This document shows, one piece after another, positions 6,546-14,429 of a stretch of DNA of 16,694 nucleotides. Below the pieces are notes generated by a model. It saw only the letters and a list, made by a program, of their open reading frames with translations. It ran no database searches and was not told the DNA's origin. The stretch lies in the NCBI GenBank assembly GCA_040902855.1, contig JBBDWN010000129.1, forward strand, positions 1-16,694. The letters run 5' to 3'. Made by a program: the position numbers and the translations under genes. Every line of letters begins with the position of its first letter. Within the stretch, counting starts at the first letter, position 1. This stretch comes from DATHWB01 sp040902855 (lineage in GTDB: Bacteria > Actinomycetota > Acidimicrobiia > Spongiisociales > ZC4RG35).

Positions 6546-6594
6546 CGGGGGATTCTCCCCTGATGACGGCTGCGACTCAAACAGCGATCGTCAT

Positions 6595-6600
6595 TAGCCT
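6595..6600 (+). promoter_or_regulatory. Possible -10 box (TAGCCT) of a leaderless transcript
   Basis: TAGCCT fits the TANNNT form of actinomycete -10 boxes. It ends 9 nt before the ATG at 6610, and no Shine-Dalgarno sequence lies between them. That geometry would start the RNA at or next to the ATG. No convincing -35 box was seen. The 64-nt spacer must also hold the promoter of the divergent acyl-CoA ligase. Confidence 0.28.
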
Positions 6601-6609
6601 CACCTCTCT

Positions 6610-8109
6610 ATGGGCAAGCACCTCACCAATCTGACGGTCGGAATGGTCATCCCGTACGGCGGGGACCGATTTACCACCGTCTCGGAGGAACTCGCCGGCG
6701 CATTCGGGAAGGGCGACCGGCTGATCGTCGTCTCAGACACCGGCGACCTGCTCCATGTCCCAAAGTCCGACTGGAACATCGCATCTGCCGCAGTCGACGC
6801 GGCGTGGAACGCGTTCGGGGCGATGGGCGAAGTCTCGGATGCCGAGATCACCGCCTTCTATCACGGCTTCGCCGACCGCCTGGCCGACGAGTCGGCGTTC
6901 ACACCCATCACAGAGGCCAACCACATTGACGTCGAACGGGCGCGGGAGGCAGGACGGAGCACCACCAGACTGACGCTGTCCGAGACGATGCGAACCGACA
7001 TGATCGCCGGACTTCGAACGTGGGCTGAACGATCAGGCGGGCGAGGTGAGGTGGTCGAGACCGTCCGCCACACCGGATGGACGGTCGACCTGGTGCGGGC
7101 GGGGCTCGGGGTGGTCGGATTCGTCTTCGAAGGCCGCCCGAACGTGTTTGCGGACGCCACCGGAGTGCTCCGCGCCGGCAACACCGTCTGTTTCCGCATC
7201 GGGTCCGACGCCCTCGGAACCGCCCGGGCGATCGTCGAGCACGCCCTCGACCCTGCACTCGCCGCCGCCGGACTGCCTGCCGGAGCCGCCACACTCGTCG
7301 ACACGCCCAGCAGGGCAGCCGGATGGGCGATGTTCTCGAATCCGAAACTGTCCCTCGCAGTCGCGCGCGGATCCGGCGCGGCCGTCGGCCAACTCGGCGC
7401 CGTCGCCCGGCAGGCCGGAATCTCGGTGAGCCTGCACGGAACAGGCGGGGCATGGATCGTGGCAGACGACACCGCCGACTCCGACGCGTTCGCCGCCGCC
7501 GTCTATCACTCGCTCGACCGCAAGGTCTGCAACACCCTGAACACCTGCGCCATCGCCGACTCGGCCGCCGATCGACTGATGCCGGTATTCCTCGACGCCC
7601 TCGCCAGGGCGGGTAAGCGCCGAAACGTCGAGCCGAAGCTGCACGTCACGGAGCGAGCGATGTCTCGAATCCCGGCCAAGTGGTTCGACCCCGTCGAGAT
7701 CTCGCGAGCCGGAGGTGCCGTCACCGAACCCCGCGCCGAACTCGTCGCAGACACCGAACTCGGTCACGAATGGGAATGGGAGGACTCGCCGGAAGTGACG
7801 CTCGCCGTCGTCGAGGGAATCGACGAGGCGGTGCGGTTGTTCAACGACCAGAGTCCCCGATTCGTGGCCAGTCTCATCTCCTCGGATGCCTCGGCTCACG
7901 AACGATTCTGGAACCGGATCGACGCGCCGTTTGTCGGAAACGGCTTCACCAGATGGGTCGACGGCCAGTACGCATTGGACCGACCGGAGCTGGGGCTTTC
8001 CAACTGGCAGTTCGGACGGCTCTTCGGCCGCGGCGGGGTGCTGTCGGGGGATTCGGTCTTCACGATTCGCACGCGAGCGGCTCAATCCGATCCGGAAATC
8101 GGCCGATGA
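6610..8109 (+). CDS. ProA-like (gamma-glutamyl phosphate reductase family) aldehyde dehydrogenase with N-terminal extension
   Basis: Residues from about 75 to 490 follow gamma-glutamyl phosphate reductase (ProA) of the aldehyde dehydrogenase superfamily. They include G-L-G-V-V-G-F-V-F-E-G-R-P-N-V (165-179), R-A-G-N-T-V (188-193), G-S-D-A-L-G-T-A, the catalytic-cysteine segment K-V-C307-N-T-L-N-T, and G-T-G-G-A-W-I-V-A-D (277-286). ProA makes glutamate semialdehyde for proline synthesis, but that enzyme is usually about 415-430 residues and this one has 499. The first ~70 residues (V-G-M-V-I-P-Y-G-G-D-R-F... D-L-L-H-V-P) do not look like ProA, and the C-terminal end also differs. No proB is adjacent. 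It may be a divergent paralogue acting on another acyl-phosphate or aldehyde; NADPH-dependent chemistry is inferred from the family. The start lacks a ribosome site and may be leaderless. Confidence 0.75.
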   Translation: MGKHLTNLTVGMVIPYGGDRFTTVSEELAGAFGKGDRLIVVSDTGDLLHVPKSDWNIASAAVDAAWNAFGAMGEVSDAEITAFYHGFADRLADESAFTPITEANHIDVERAREAGRSTTRLTLSETMRTDMIAGLRTWAERSGGRGEVVETVRHTGWTVDLVRAGLGVVGFVFEGRPNVFADATGVLRAGNTVCFRIGSDALGTARAIVEHALDPALAAAGLPAGAATLVDTPSRAAGWAMFSNPKLSLAVARGSGAAVGQLGAVARQAGISVSLHGTGGAWIVADDTADSDAFAAAVYHSLDRKVCNTLNTCAIADSAADRLMPVFLDALARAGKRRNVEPKLHVTERAMSRIPAKWFDPVEISRAGGAVTEPRAELVADTELGHEWEWEDSPEVTLAVVEGIDEAVRLFNDQSPRFVASLISSDASAHERFWNRIDAPFVGNGFTRWVDGQYALDRPELGLSNWQFGRLFGRGGVLSGDSVFTIRTRAAQSDPEIGR

Positions 8110-8146
8110 ACTACGGAAAGCGTCCCCAACGTGGGAGAGTAGGGCC

Positions 8147-8296
8147 ATGACTTCAGAACAGACCAAGACCGAGATCGTGGACCTGTTCCTCGAAAAGCAC
8201 GGAGCCGTGCTGCCGGGACACGTCATCGACTTCGCCCTGGACATCCGCTCGGTCATCGCCGAGCTGGAAGAAAAGCTCACACCCGTCTCGGTCTGA
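8147..8296 (+). CDS. Small hypothetical protein, 49 residues
   Basis: This short frame starts at an ATG with GGGAG about 10 nt upstream and stops 6 nt before the sirtuin ATG. Tight spacing and a good ribosome site support it as a real gene co-translated with the sirtuin. The product (MTSEQTKTEIVDLFL... SVIAELEEKL) is acidic and should form two amphipathic helices, with no cysteine, signal peptide or membrane segment. It is 37 nt after the ProA-like gene, so the three may be one operon. I do not recognise a family; a small partner or regulator of the sirtuin is only a guess from position. Confidence 0.65.
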   Translation: MTSEQTKTEIVDLFLEKHGAVLPGHVIDFALDIRSVIAELEEKLTPVSV

Positions 8297-8302
8297 GCCC
8301 GG

Positions 8303-9061
8303 ATGGAGGGACTCGGTTCCGCCATCGATGTTCTGCGTCGGGCAGCCAAAATCCTCGCCTACACCGGCGCCGGATGCTCCACCGAGTCTGGAATCCCTGA
8401 CTTTCGCGGACCCGACGGGCTGTGGACCAAAGTCGACCCAGACGACTTCAGCATTTCCCGTTATCTGTCCTCCCGCGACGTTCGCGTCCGTGGCTGGCGC
8501 ATGCACCAAGAGGGCGCACTGTGGGGCGATCGGGCCGACATCCGACCGAACGCCGCCCATCTCGCCCTCGCCGACCTCCATCGAAGGGGCCGACTGAGCG
8601 GAATCGTCACCCAGAACGTCGACGGGCTTCACCAGGCGTCCGGTGTCCCCGACACGGCCGTCGCCGAGGTGCACGGCAACGTCCGCAAGTCACTGTGTCT
8701 CGGATGCGACGCCCGATGGGCGACCGAGGAAGTCCTCACGTGGGTCGACGCAGGAATGGAAGATCCCGAATGTCCGCACTGCGGCGGAATCGTGAAGACG
8801 ACCACCGTGATGTTCGGCGAATTGCTGCCAGACGGCGAGATGGACAAGGCGCGAGCGATGGCCGATGAATCCGATGCGGTGCTCGTCGTCGGATCGACGA
8901 TGGGGGTCTATCCCGCAGTCTTCATCCCGCTGTCGGTCGTCCAACGCGGGGCGCCGATGGTGATCGTCAACCTGGGACCGACCGAACAGGATGCCCTCGC
9001 CACGGTCAAACTCGACGCTCCCGCCGGACAGACGCTGATGGAACTGGCTGCGGGTATCTGA
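8303..9061 (+). CDS. NAD-dependent protein deacylase, sirtuin (Sir2/CobB family)
   Basis: The 252-residue protein is a complete sirtuin core that removes acyl groups from lysines using NAD+. It shows the NAD-binding G22-A-G-C-S-T-E-S-G-I-P-D-F-R-G, the T103-Q-N-V-D-G-L-H motif, the catalytic His124 in V-H-G-N, four zinc-binding cysteines (C132-x2-C135 and C157-x2-C160), and the nucleotide-site G-S-T-M-G-V-Y-P (197-204). A cytoplasmic role is expected. It follows a 49-residue gene by 6 nt. In bacteria sirtuins often control acyl-CoA synthetases by deacetylating the lysine of the P-K-x-x-x-G-K motif, and the ligase at 4932-6545 carries such a motif. That link is a testable inference rather than something the sequence shows. 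Convergent with the M23 gene, 7 nt away. Confidence 0.94.
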   Translation: MEGLGSAIDVLRRAAKILAYTGAGCSTESGIPDFRGPDGLWTKVDPDDFSISRYLSSRDVRVRGWRMHQEGALWGDRADIRPNAAHLALADLHRRGRLSGIVTQNVDGLHQASGVPDTAVAEVHGNVRKSLCLGCDARWATEEVLTWVDAGMEDPECPHCGGIVKTTTVMFGELLPDGEMDKARAMADESDAVLVVGSTMGVYPAVFIPLSVVQRGAPMVIVNLGPTEQDALATVKLDAPAGQTLMELAAGI

Positions 9062-9068
9062 AACCTGG

Positions 9069-10169
9069 TCAAAGTCCCATCGACCGGACAAAGAACGAAG
9101 CCATCTGCGCCCGGGTCACCGTGTCGGACGCGCAGTAGAGAGCCGGTTCGATCGAACAGCCGACGGTCACACCGGCCGATGCCAGGGCGTTGATGTCGTC
9201 TTCATGCGGGTTGCCGTCGTCGTCATCGAACCAGTCGACGTCGGTTGCGGGAAGATCGAAGGCCCGAACCAGCAGCGTTGCCATCTCGTCTCTCAGCAGG
9301 AGAGCGTCCGAGCAGTAGTTCGCCTCGTCACATCCGAAGCCGATGCTTGCGCTCATGACTGCGTCGATGTCCGGTTCGAACAGCGTGCCGTCATCGTCGG
9401 CAAACCAGTCCTGTTCGCTCGGAGGAAGGGAGAGCGCCCGGTTGATGAATGCCGCGATCTGTCCGCGAGTGATCGAATCCGACGGGCAGTACAGCATCGG
9501 CTCGGTGCTGCAGCCATTGGTGATCCCGGTGGCGACCAGCTTCTCGATGTCCTCCTGGTGGACCGAGGTCTCGTCGTCGGAGAACGTGCCCGTGTAGACC
9601 GGGAGCGCAGGCTCGGTCAAACGAGGTGCAGTCAGCAGGTATTCGTACGGGTTGATGGCCACGTCGTTCTGGAAGATCTGGAAGTGGAGGTGAGATCCCG
9701 TCCACTCGGCGTTGCCGGAGTCACCCACCCAGCCGATGAGCTGGCCCTTGTAGACCTCGGTCCCCCGTTCGATGCCGGGGGCGATTCCCCACGCCAGCCC
9801 GTCATCGGTGCCGGGGGTGTCGTTGTTGAGGTGGATGTACCAGGTTTCCCAACCGCCTCCGTGATCGATCGACAGGTAACAGCAGGTCGATCCGATCCAG
9901 CGGACGACACCGTCTGCGGCCGCCACCACCGGGAGCATCTTGGCCCCCATGATGTCGGTTGCCTCATGTGTCCGACCACCCGAACGGGTTTGATAGAAGT
10001 CGTCGATAAAGGTGACGTCGCCGATCACCGGAAAGACGATCTGCGACGGATCGAATCCGTCAGTTTGAGCGAGAGCCGGTGCCGGCTGCGCGATGAGAGA
10101 GGCGAGCAAGACCAGTGCCGTCAGCGACGCCGTGGCCACCCGACTCCGCTGTTTCCCCCAGGAGTCCAT
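9069..10169 (-). CDS. Secreted M23 (LytM) peptidase with three SLH-like cysteine repeats
   Basis: A signal peptide (basic start, hydrophobic 12-28, A-L-A before Gln35) leads to an M23 metallopeptidase domain at about 60-175. It keeps the zinc ligands H68-x3-D72 and H162, with H160 and H113 also in place (S-H-L-H, Y-I-H), so it should be active on peptidoglycan cross-bridges. Three C-terminal repeats follow (about 196-250, 254-309, 311-366). Each has an acidic D-W-F-x-D-D-D-G type start, a D-I-x-x-L/V helix, a C...Y-C pair and an R-x-Q/E-M/I-A helix. These resemble the SLH-like repeats common in secreted proteins of Acidimicrobiia and related lineages and probably anchor it to the cell surface. 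The second repeat is slightly degenerate. The likely role is wall remodelling at division or growth. Confidence 0.9.
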   Translation of the reverse strand: MDSWGKQRSRVATASLTALVLLASLIAQPAPALAQTDGFDPSQIVFPVIGDVTFIDDFYQTRSGGRTHEATDIMGAKMLPVVAAADGVVRWIGSTCCYLSIDHGGGWETWYIHLNNDTPGTDDGLAWGIAPGIERGTEVYKGQLIGWVGDSGNAEWTGSHLHFQIFQNDVAINPYEYLLTAPRLTEPALPVYTGTFSDDETSVHQEDIEKLVATGITNGCSTEPMLYCPSDSITRGQIAAFINRALSLPPSEQDWFADDDGTLFEPDIDAVMSASIGFGCDEANYCSDALLLRDEMATLLVRAFDLPATDVDWFDDDDGNPHEDDINALASAGVTVGCSIEPALYCASDTVTRAQMASFFVRSMGL

Positions 10170-10239
10170 AAAGATCTAATCGGTCGCGAAGCCGGGAACC
10201 TTGACCGGTCATCTCGGATTGCGCAAGACGAGGACCGGA

Positions 10240-10245
10240 TACGAT
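10240..10245 (+). promoter_or_regulatory. Possible -10 box (TACGAT) of a leaderless acyl-CoA dehydrogenase transcript
   Basis: TACGAT is a good TANNNT -10 box and ends 8 nt before the ATG at 10254. No Shine-Dalgarno sequence is present, so transcription may begin at or just before the A of the start codon. A TTGCGC at 10219-10224, 15 nt upstream, is a weak -35 candidate. This geometry supports the chosen start although the frame stays open far upstream. Confidence 0.4.
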
Positions 10246-10253
10246 TGGCGCTG

Positions 10254-12017
10254 ATGCCCGGGTACACGCCGCCGTTGGACGATCTGGCATTCGTGATGAA
10301 CCACGTCGCGGACTTGAGCGCCGTGGCCAAGCTCAACGGCTTCCAGCACGCGGATTCGGAGACAGTCTCCGGGGTTCTCGCTGAGGCAGGGCGTTTCTTC
10401 TCGGAGGTCATCGCTCCCACCAACCGGCCAGGAGATGTCGAGGGTTCGCAGCTGGTCGACGGCCAGGTGTGTACTCCGTCAGGGTTCAAGGAGGCATACG
10501 CCAAGTACCTCGAGTCGGGATGGGCGGGGGTTCACCTTCCCGAAGAGTGGGGCGGTGGCGGGATGCCGCTGCTGGTTGGAATGGGCGTCCACGAGATGTT
10601 CAAGAGCTCCAACTTGGCGATGTCGCTGTGCACGATGCTCACCCAGGCTTCGATCGACGCCCTCATGGAGCACGGTTCACCGGAACAGCAGGCGCTGTAT
10701 CTGGAGAAGCTCGTGACCGGCGAGTGGTCGGGGACGATGTGTCTGACCGAACCGCATGCCGGATCCGATGTCGGGGCGTTGACGTCGAAAGCCGAGCCAC
10801 AAGACGACGGCACCTACCGGATCACCGGCCAGAAGATCTTCATCACTTGGGGGGACCAGGACCTGACTGAAAATATTGTTCAATTGGTGCTGGCCCGAAC
10901 CCCGGGTTCGGCACTCGGTACCAAAGGGATATCCCTGTTCGTCGTGCCGAAGTACCTGGTCGGTTCGAACGGGACCTTGGGCGACCGCAACTCGTACGAA
11001 ATCGTCTCGCTCGAACACAAGCTGGGGATCCACGCCTCACCGACCTGTGTCATCGACTTCTCCGGGGCAGTCGGATACCTGGTCGGCGAAGAACAGCAGG
11101 GCATGCGATACATGTTCACGATGATGAACACCGCACGCATCGAAGTCGGTGCGGAGGGTCTCGCCGTCGGCGAACGGGCGTATCAGAAGGCCCTCGCCTA
11201 CGCCAATGAGCGCCCGCAGGGTCGGGCGGTCGGGGCCGAAACGGACGAGTCCTCGCTCATCATCGACCACCCTGACGTTCGCAGGATGCTCCTCACCATG
11301 CGGGCCTTTCTCGAAGCCATGCGGGCGTTGCTCTACGTGACGGCATCCGGCGTCGACCACCATCGCCATGCGGAAGATCCCGACGTCAGCACGCTGCACG
11401 GGGACCGCGTGGCACTGCTCACTCCCATCGTCAAGGCATGGTTGACGGACCGTGGCGTGGAGATCGCCTCCCTCGGACTGCAAGTCCACGGTGGGATGGG
11501 ATACGTCGAGGAGACGGGCGCCGCCCAGTTCTATCGCGACAGCCGGATCTCGCCGATCTACGAGGGGACCAACGGCATCCAGGCGATCGACTTGGTCATG
11601 CGCAAGCTGACACTGTCTGATGGTGAAGCAGTGTCTTCGTTGCTCAGCGAGATGGCCCGGGCGGCGACCGAGATCGGTGCAGCCGCTCCCCGGCTCGGAA
11701 ACCATCTGAGCGACGCAGTGGCGACAGCCAAGCGATGCACGGACTACCTGATCGGACAGTTGGAAGCAGGCGAATACAACGACGCCCTCGCCGGCGCAAT
11801 GCCCTACTTGGACCTCATGGGAACCACCTGCGGCGGGTGGCTGATGGCACGGTCGTGGCTGGCCGCCGATCGGCTAGGGGGAACGAAGCCTGACGCCTTT
11901 CTTGCCGCGAAGAAGGCGACCGCCGCGTTCTATCTCGGTCAGTTGCTGCCGAGGGCGACAGGACTGGAAGCGGCGATCACTGCGGGAGCGGAGCCGCTCT
12001 ACGAGGCGGCGTTCTGA
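10254..12017 (+). CDS. Long acyl-CoA dehydrogenase (FadE5/DmdC-type)
   Basis: The 587-residue flavoprotein oxidises an acyl-CoA to the 2-enoyl-CoA, the first step of beta-oxidation. It has the extended build of the ~590-residue subfamily: an N-terminal lead (MPGYTPPLDDLAFVM), the ACAD core with L164-T-E-P-H-A-G-S-D-V-G, I-T-G-Q-K-I-F-I-T (190-198), Q-V-H-G-G-M-G-Y (410-417) and the catalytic-base segment Y436-E-G-T-N-G-I-Q, and a C-terminal helical domain of about 120 residues. The open frame reaches back to 9204, but that stretch is the complement of the M23 gene; homology begins exactly at Met 10254. It may act with the acyl-CoA ligase at 4932-6545. DmdC-like activity on 3-methylmercaptopropionyl-CoA is an alternative that motifs alone do not settle. 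Confidence 0.92.
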   Translation: MPGYTPPLDDLAFVMNHVADLSAVAKLNGFQHADSETVSGVLAEAGRFFSEVIAPTNRPGDVEGSQLVDGQVCTPSGFKEAYAKYLESGWAGVHLPEEWGGGGMPLLVGMGVHEMFKSSNLAMSLCTMLTQASIDALMEHGSPEQQALYLEKLVTGEWSGTMCLTEPHAGSDVGALTSKAEPQDDGTYRITGQKIFITWGDQDLTENIVQLVLARTPGSALGTKGISLFVVPKYLVGSNGTLGDRNSYEIVSLEHKLGIHASPTCVIDFSGAVGYLVGEEQQGMRYMFTMMNTARIEVGAEGLAVGERAYQKALAYANERPQGRAVGAETDESSLIIDHPDVRRMLLTMRAFLEAMRALLYVTASGVDHHRHAEDPDVSTLHGDRVALLTPIVKAWLTDRGVEIASLGLQVHGGMGYVEETGAAQFYRDSRISPIYEGTNGIQAIDLVMRKLTLSDGEAVSSLLSEMARAATEIGAAAPRLGNHLSDAVATAKRCTDYLIGQLEAGEYNDALAGAMPYLDLMGTTCGGWLMARSWLAADRLGGTKPDAFLAAKKATAAFYLGQLLPRATGLEAAITAGAEPLYEAAF

Positions 12018-12051
12018 CGGCAATACTCGACGAACGCGCCACAATGGACCC

Positions 12052-13221
12052 ATGGAACGCAGACGGGTAGTCGTCACCGGAGTTGGAGTCGTCTCCGCCG
12101 CCGGCGTCGGGGTCAACGATTTCTGGAAGGGTCTCGGCGTTGCGCCCTCCGCCGGATCTCGCGAAGTCCTGGGCTGGGACCCGGAACCATGGATTCCAAA
12201 GCGGGAGCACCGGCGCATGGACCGGTTCACGCAGTTCGCGCTGGTCGCCACCATGGAAGCGCTCGAACAGTCGGGCGGGCTGGACCATGTCGACCCGAAC
12301 CGGGTGACGGTCGGCGTGGCGACCGGTATCGGCGGACTGCCCTCGCTCGAAGAACTCATCTACGAGGCGTACACCGAGAACCCGCGTCCGTCGCCGATGC
12401 TCATCCCGATGATGATGTGCAACGCGGCGGCAGCCACGATCTCCATCCACTACGGGTTCGGAGGACAGGCCACGACCCCGGTGGTGGCCTGTGCCGCCGG
12501 TGGGCAGGCGATCATGGACACGCTGCGCCAGATCCAATGGGGATACGCCGATGCCGGAATCGCCGGCGGGGCGGAAGGCGCGGTGCGGGAGCCGACGATC
12601 GCCGGATTCCGATCCGCCCGCGCATTGTCCCCGTCGATGATCGCTCGTCCGTTCGACGGGGATCGGGACGGATTCGTGCTCGGGGAAGGAGCCGGCATCC
12701 TCGTGCTCGAAGAGCGAGAAATAGCGCTGCGACGGGGGGCTCCGATCCTCGCCGAGATCCTCGGAGCCGCCGCGACCGCAGATGCCCACCACATCACCGC
12801 CCCCCACCCAGGAGGCGAAGGAGCCGAGCGGGCGGTGCGGCTGGCAATGGCCGACGCCGGGATCGAGCCTGACAGAGTGGGCTACGTCAATGCCCACGGC
12901 ACCGGGACCGAGCTCAACGACCGCACCGAAGGCGAGGTCGTCGCTCGCATCTGGGGTGACGACCAGCCGGCCATCTCCTCGATCAAAGGCACGACCGGCC
13001 ACGCCCTCGGCGCCTCCGGAGCGATCGAAGCCGTCGCCTCCACCCTGGCGATCGAACGCAACGAACTCCCACCCAACGTGGGCATGACCTCCTTGGATCC
13101 CGACATCCCACTGACCGACATCGTCACCAGCCATCGTCAATGGACGCCATCGGCCGTGGTATCGAACTCCTTCGGATTCGGCGGGCACAACACTGCGGTG
13201 GTTATCGGGCCCGCGAACTAA
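12052..13221 (+). CDS. fabF: Beta-ketoacyl-ACP synthase II (FabF-type)
   Basis: This thiolase-fold condensing enzyme has 389 residues and extends acyl-ACP with malonyl-ACP. The Cys-His-His triad is intact: C147 in V-V-A-C-A-A-G-G, H282 in V-N-A-H-G-T-G-T, H317 in G-T-T-G-H-A-L-G-A-S-G, with the supporting K312. The start R-R-V-V-V-T-G-V-G-V-V-S and the end S-N-S-F-G-F-G-G-H-N are classic. It is about 20 residues shorter than E. coli FabF, mostly in the N-terminal third. The gene stands 34 nt after the acyl-CoA dehydrogenase with no ribosome site in front. No acyl carrier protein or other fab gene is next to it, so a housekeeping fatty-acid role is likely but a specialised ketosynthase cannot be excluded. 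Confidence 0.9.
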   Translation: MERRRVVVTGVGVVSAAGVGVNDFWKGLGVAPSAGSREVLGWDPEPWIPKREHRRMDRFTQFALVATMEALEQSGGLDHVDPNRVTVGVATGIGGLPSLEELIYEAYTENPRPSPMLIPMMMCNAAAATISIHYGFGGQATTPVVACAAGGQAIMDTLRQIQWGYADAGIAGGAEGAVREPTIAGFRSARALSPSMIARPFDGDRDGFVLGEGAGILVLEEREIALRRGAPILAEILGAAATADAHHITAPHPGGEGAERAVRLAMADAGIEPDRVGYVNAHGTGTELNDRTEGEVVARIWGDDQPAISSIKGTTGHALGASGAIEAVASTLAIERNELPPNVGMTSLDPDIPLTDIVTSHRQWTPSAVVSNSFGFGGHNTAVVIGPAN

Positions 13222-13230
13222 GCTTGCCCA

Positions 13231-13324
13231 TACGGGAGCTCGGTGAGACCGGGCTGAGAGGGAGTCTCCGAGACTCCGACCGTTGAACCTGATCCGGATA
13301 ATGCTGGCGCAGGGACCTCAGCTC
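13231..13324 (+). promoter_or_regulatory. TPP (thiamine pyrophosphate) riboswitch, THI element
   Basis: The conserved THI-box parts are all present in order: CTGAGA at 13254-13259, a 6-bp P3-type hairpin (13261-13266 with 13272-13277), then the long conserved stretch GAACCTGATCCGGATAATGC... CAGGGA at 13285-13315. The P1 stem closes by GAGCT (13236-13240) pairing with AGCTC (13320-13324). TPP binding shuts down the downstream genes, here a thiamine ABC importer, which confirms the identity of both. Confidence 0.96.
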
Positions 13325-13328
13325 ATCC

Positions 13329-13359
13329 CCCCGTCCGGCTTCCGACGACGAGACGGAGG
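13329..13359 (+). promoter_or_regulatory. Putative expression platform: hairpin hiding the thiB ribosome binding site
   Basis: CCGTC at 13331-13335 pairs with GACGG at 13352-13356. After one bulged A (13357), CC at 13329-13330 pairs with GG at 13358-13359. This buries the Shine-Dalgarno GGAGGAG (13355-13361), which lies 7 nt before the ATG at 13368. A site-hiding hairpin right after the aptamer points to translational control. Pairing was found by hand, and the competing ON-state structure was not resolved. Confidence 0.5.
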
Positions 13360-13367
13360 AGTGAAGA

Positions 13368-14429
13368 ATGTCCACCAGGACGCCAATCACATTCGCAGTC
13401 GTCGGCCTGATCGTCGCCGCCTGCGGTGGCGGCGAGACATCCGACGAACCATCGATCGAACCCCCACCCGGGATCATCACCCTGATGACCCATGACTCCT
13501 TCGCCGGTGGCGTCAGCGAAGACACCTTTGCTCCGTTCACGGCCGAGACCGGGATCGAGGTGCGGGTGCTGCCGGCCGGTGACGCAGGTTCGATGGTGAA
13601 CCAGGCGATCCTCACTGTCGACAATCCAGTCGCCGACGTCCTGTTCGGGGTCGACGACAGCTTCCTCACGCGGGCCTTCGAGGCAGGGATCTTCGTCGCC
13701 TACGAATCGCCTCTCCTGGCGGACGTCCCCGACGAACTGGAACTCGATCCCGAGCATCGGGTGACGCCGATCGATCGCGGCGACGTGTGCCTCAACTACG
13801 ACCTCGCCTACTTCTCGGGGGATCTGGTTCCACCGTTCAATCTTGAACAACTGGCGAACCCCGAGTACGCCGACCTCCTCGTGGTCGAACACCCAGGAAC
13901 GTCGTCACCCGGGCTGGCGTTCCTCTTGTCCACTATCGCCACGTTCGGGGAAGACGGGTGGCAGGACTACTGGCGTGCCCTCGTCGACAACGGGGTACGC
14001 GTGGCGAGAGATTGGGACACCGCCTACTACTCCGATTCGACGTGGTGGGGCGGCGACCGGCCTCTGGTGGTGTCCTATGCATCGTCACCCCCTGCCGAAG
14101 TCATCTTTGCCGACCCTCCGACCGGTGAAGCCATCACCGGGGTCATCGACGAGGGTTGCTACGGCCAGATCGAGTTCGCCGGCGTGCTGGCGGGCGGAGT
14201 CAATGAGCGGGCAGGTGGAATGCTGATCGACTACATGCTCTCACCGGAGTTTCAATCCCAAGTCCCCCTCACCTGGTTCGTGTTTCCCGCCAACGCCACT
14301 GTGGAGTTGCCGCCCGAGTTCGTCGAGCACACCGTCGTACCGGCCAGCCCCAATCGGCTCGACCCTGAGTTGGTGGAAGAGAACCGGGAGCGCTGGATCG
14401 AAGAGTGGGCGGAGATCGTCCTCCCGTGA
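13368..14429 (+). CDS. thiB: Thiamine ABC transporter substrate-binding lipoprotein (ThiB-like)
   Basis: The 353-residue protein is exported as a lipoprotein: a short hydrophobic segment (7-18) ends in the lipobox V-A-A-C19, followed by a Gly/Ser/Glu/Pro linker. The rest is a type-2 periplasmic-binding fold of the ThiB family, with L-M-T-H-D-S-F (39-45), F-T-A-E-T-G-I-E-V, A-D-V-L-F-G-V-D (about 88-95) and S-P-G-L-A-F-L-L-S-T. It should capture thiamine or its phosphates outside the membrane and hand it to the permease. Assignment rests on the TPP riboswitch just upstream and the permease/ATPase genes just downstream as much as on the sequence. It is longer than E. coli ThiB. Its stop overlaps the permease start. 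Confidence 0.9.
   Translation: MSTRTPITFAVVGLIVAACGGGETSDEPSIEPPPGIITLMTHDSFAGGVSEDTFAPFTAETGIEVRVLPAGDAGSMVNQAILTVDNPVADVLFGVDDSFLTRAFEAGIFVAYESPLLADVPDELELDPEHRVTPIDRGDVCLNYDLAYFSGDLVPPFNLEQLANPEYADLLVVEHPGTSSPGLAFLLSTIATFGEDGWQDYWRALVDNGVRVARDWDTAYYSDSTWWGGDRPLVVSYASSPPAEVIFADPPTGEAITGVIDEGCYGQIEFAGVLAGGVNERAGGMLIDYMLSPEFQSQVPLTWFVFPANATVELPPEFVEHTVVPASPNRLDPELVEENRERWIEEWAEIVLP

Noticed and set aside
8125..8135. Small CCCA-ACG-TGGG hairpin between the ProA-like gene and the 49-residue gene
   Set aside because: Only four base pairs and no U-tract, so it is too weak to call a terminator or attenuator.
7033..8349. Minus-strand open frame of 438 codons opposite the ProA-like gene
   Set aside because: It spans three plus-strand genes and has no motif of its own.
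9204..10253. Upstream extension of the acyl-CoA dehydrogenase frame by 350 codons
   Set aside because: It is antisense to the M23 peptidase gene, and acyl-CoA dehydrogenase homology begins exactly at the ATG at 10254.
11977..13188. Minus-strand open frame of 403 codons opposite fabF
   Set aside because: It is the complement of a clear ketosynthase with all catalytic residues, and the translated sequence has no recognisable domain.
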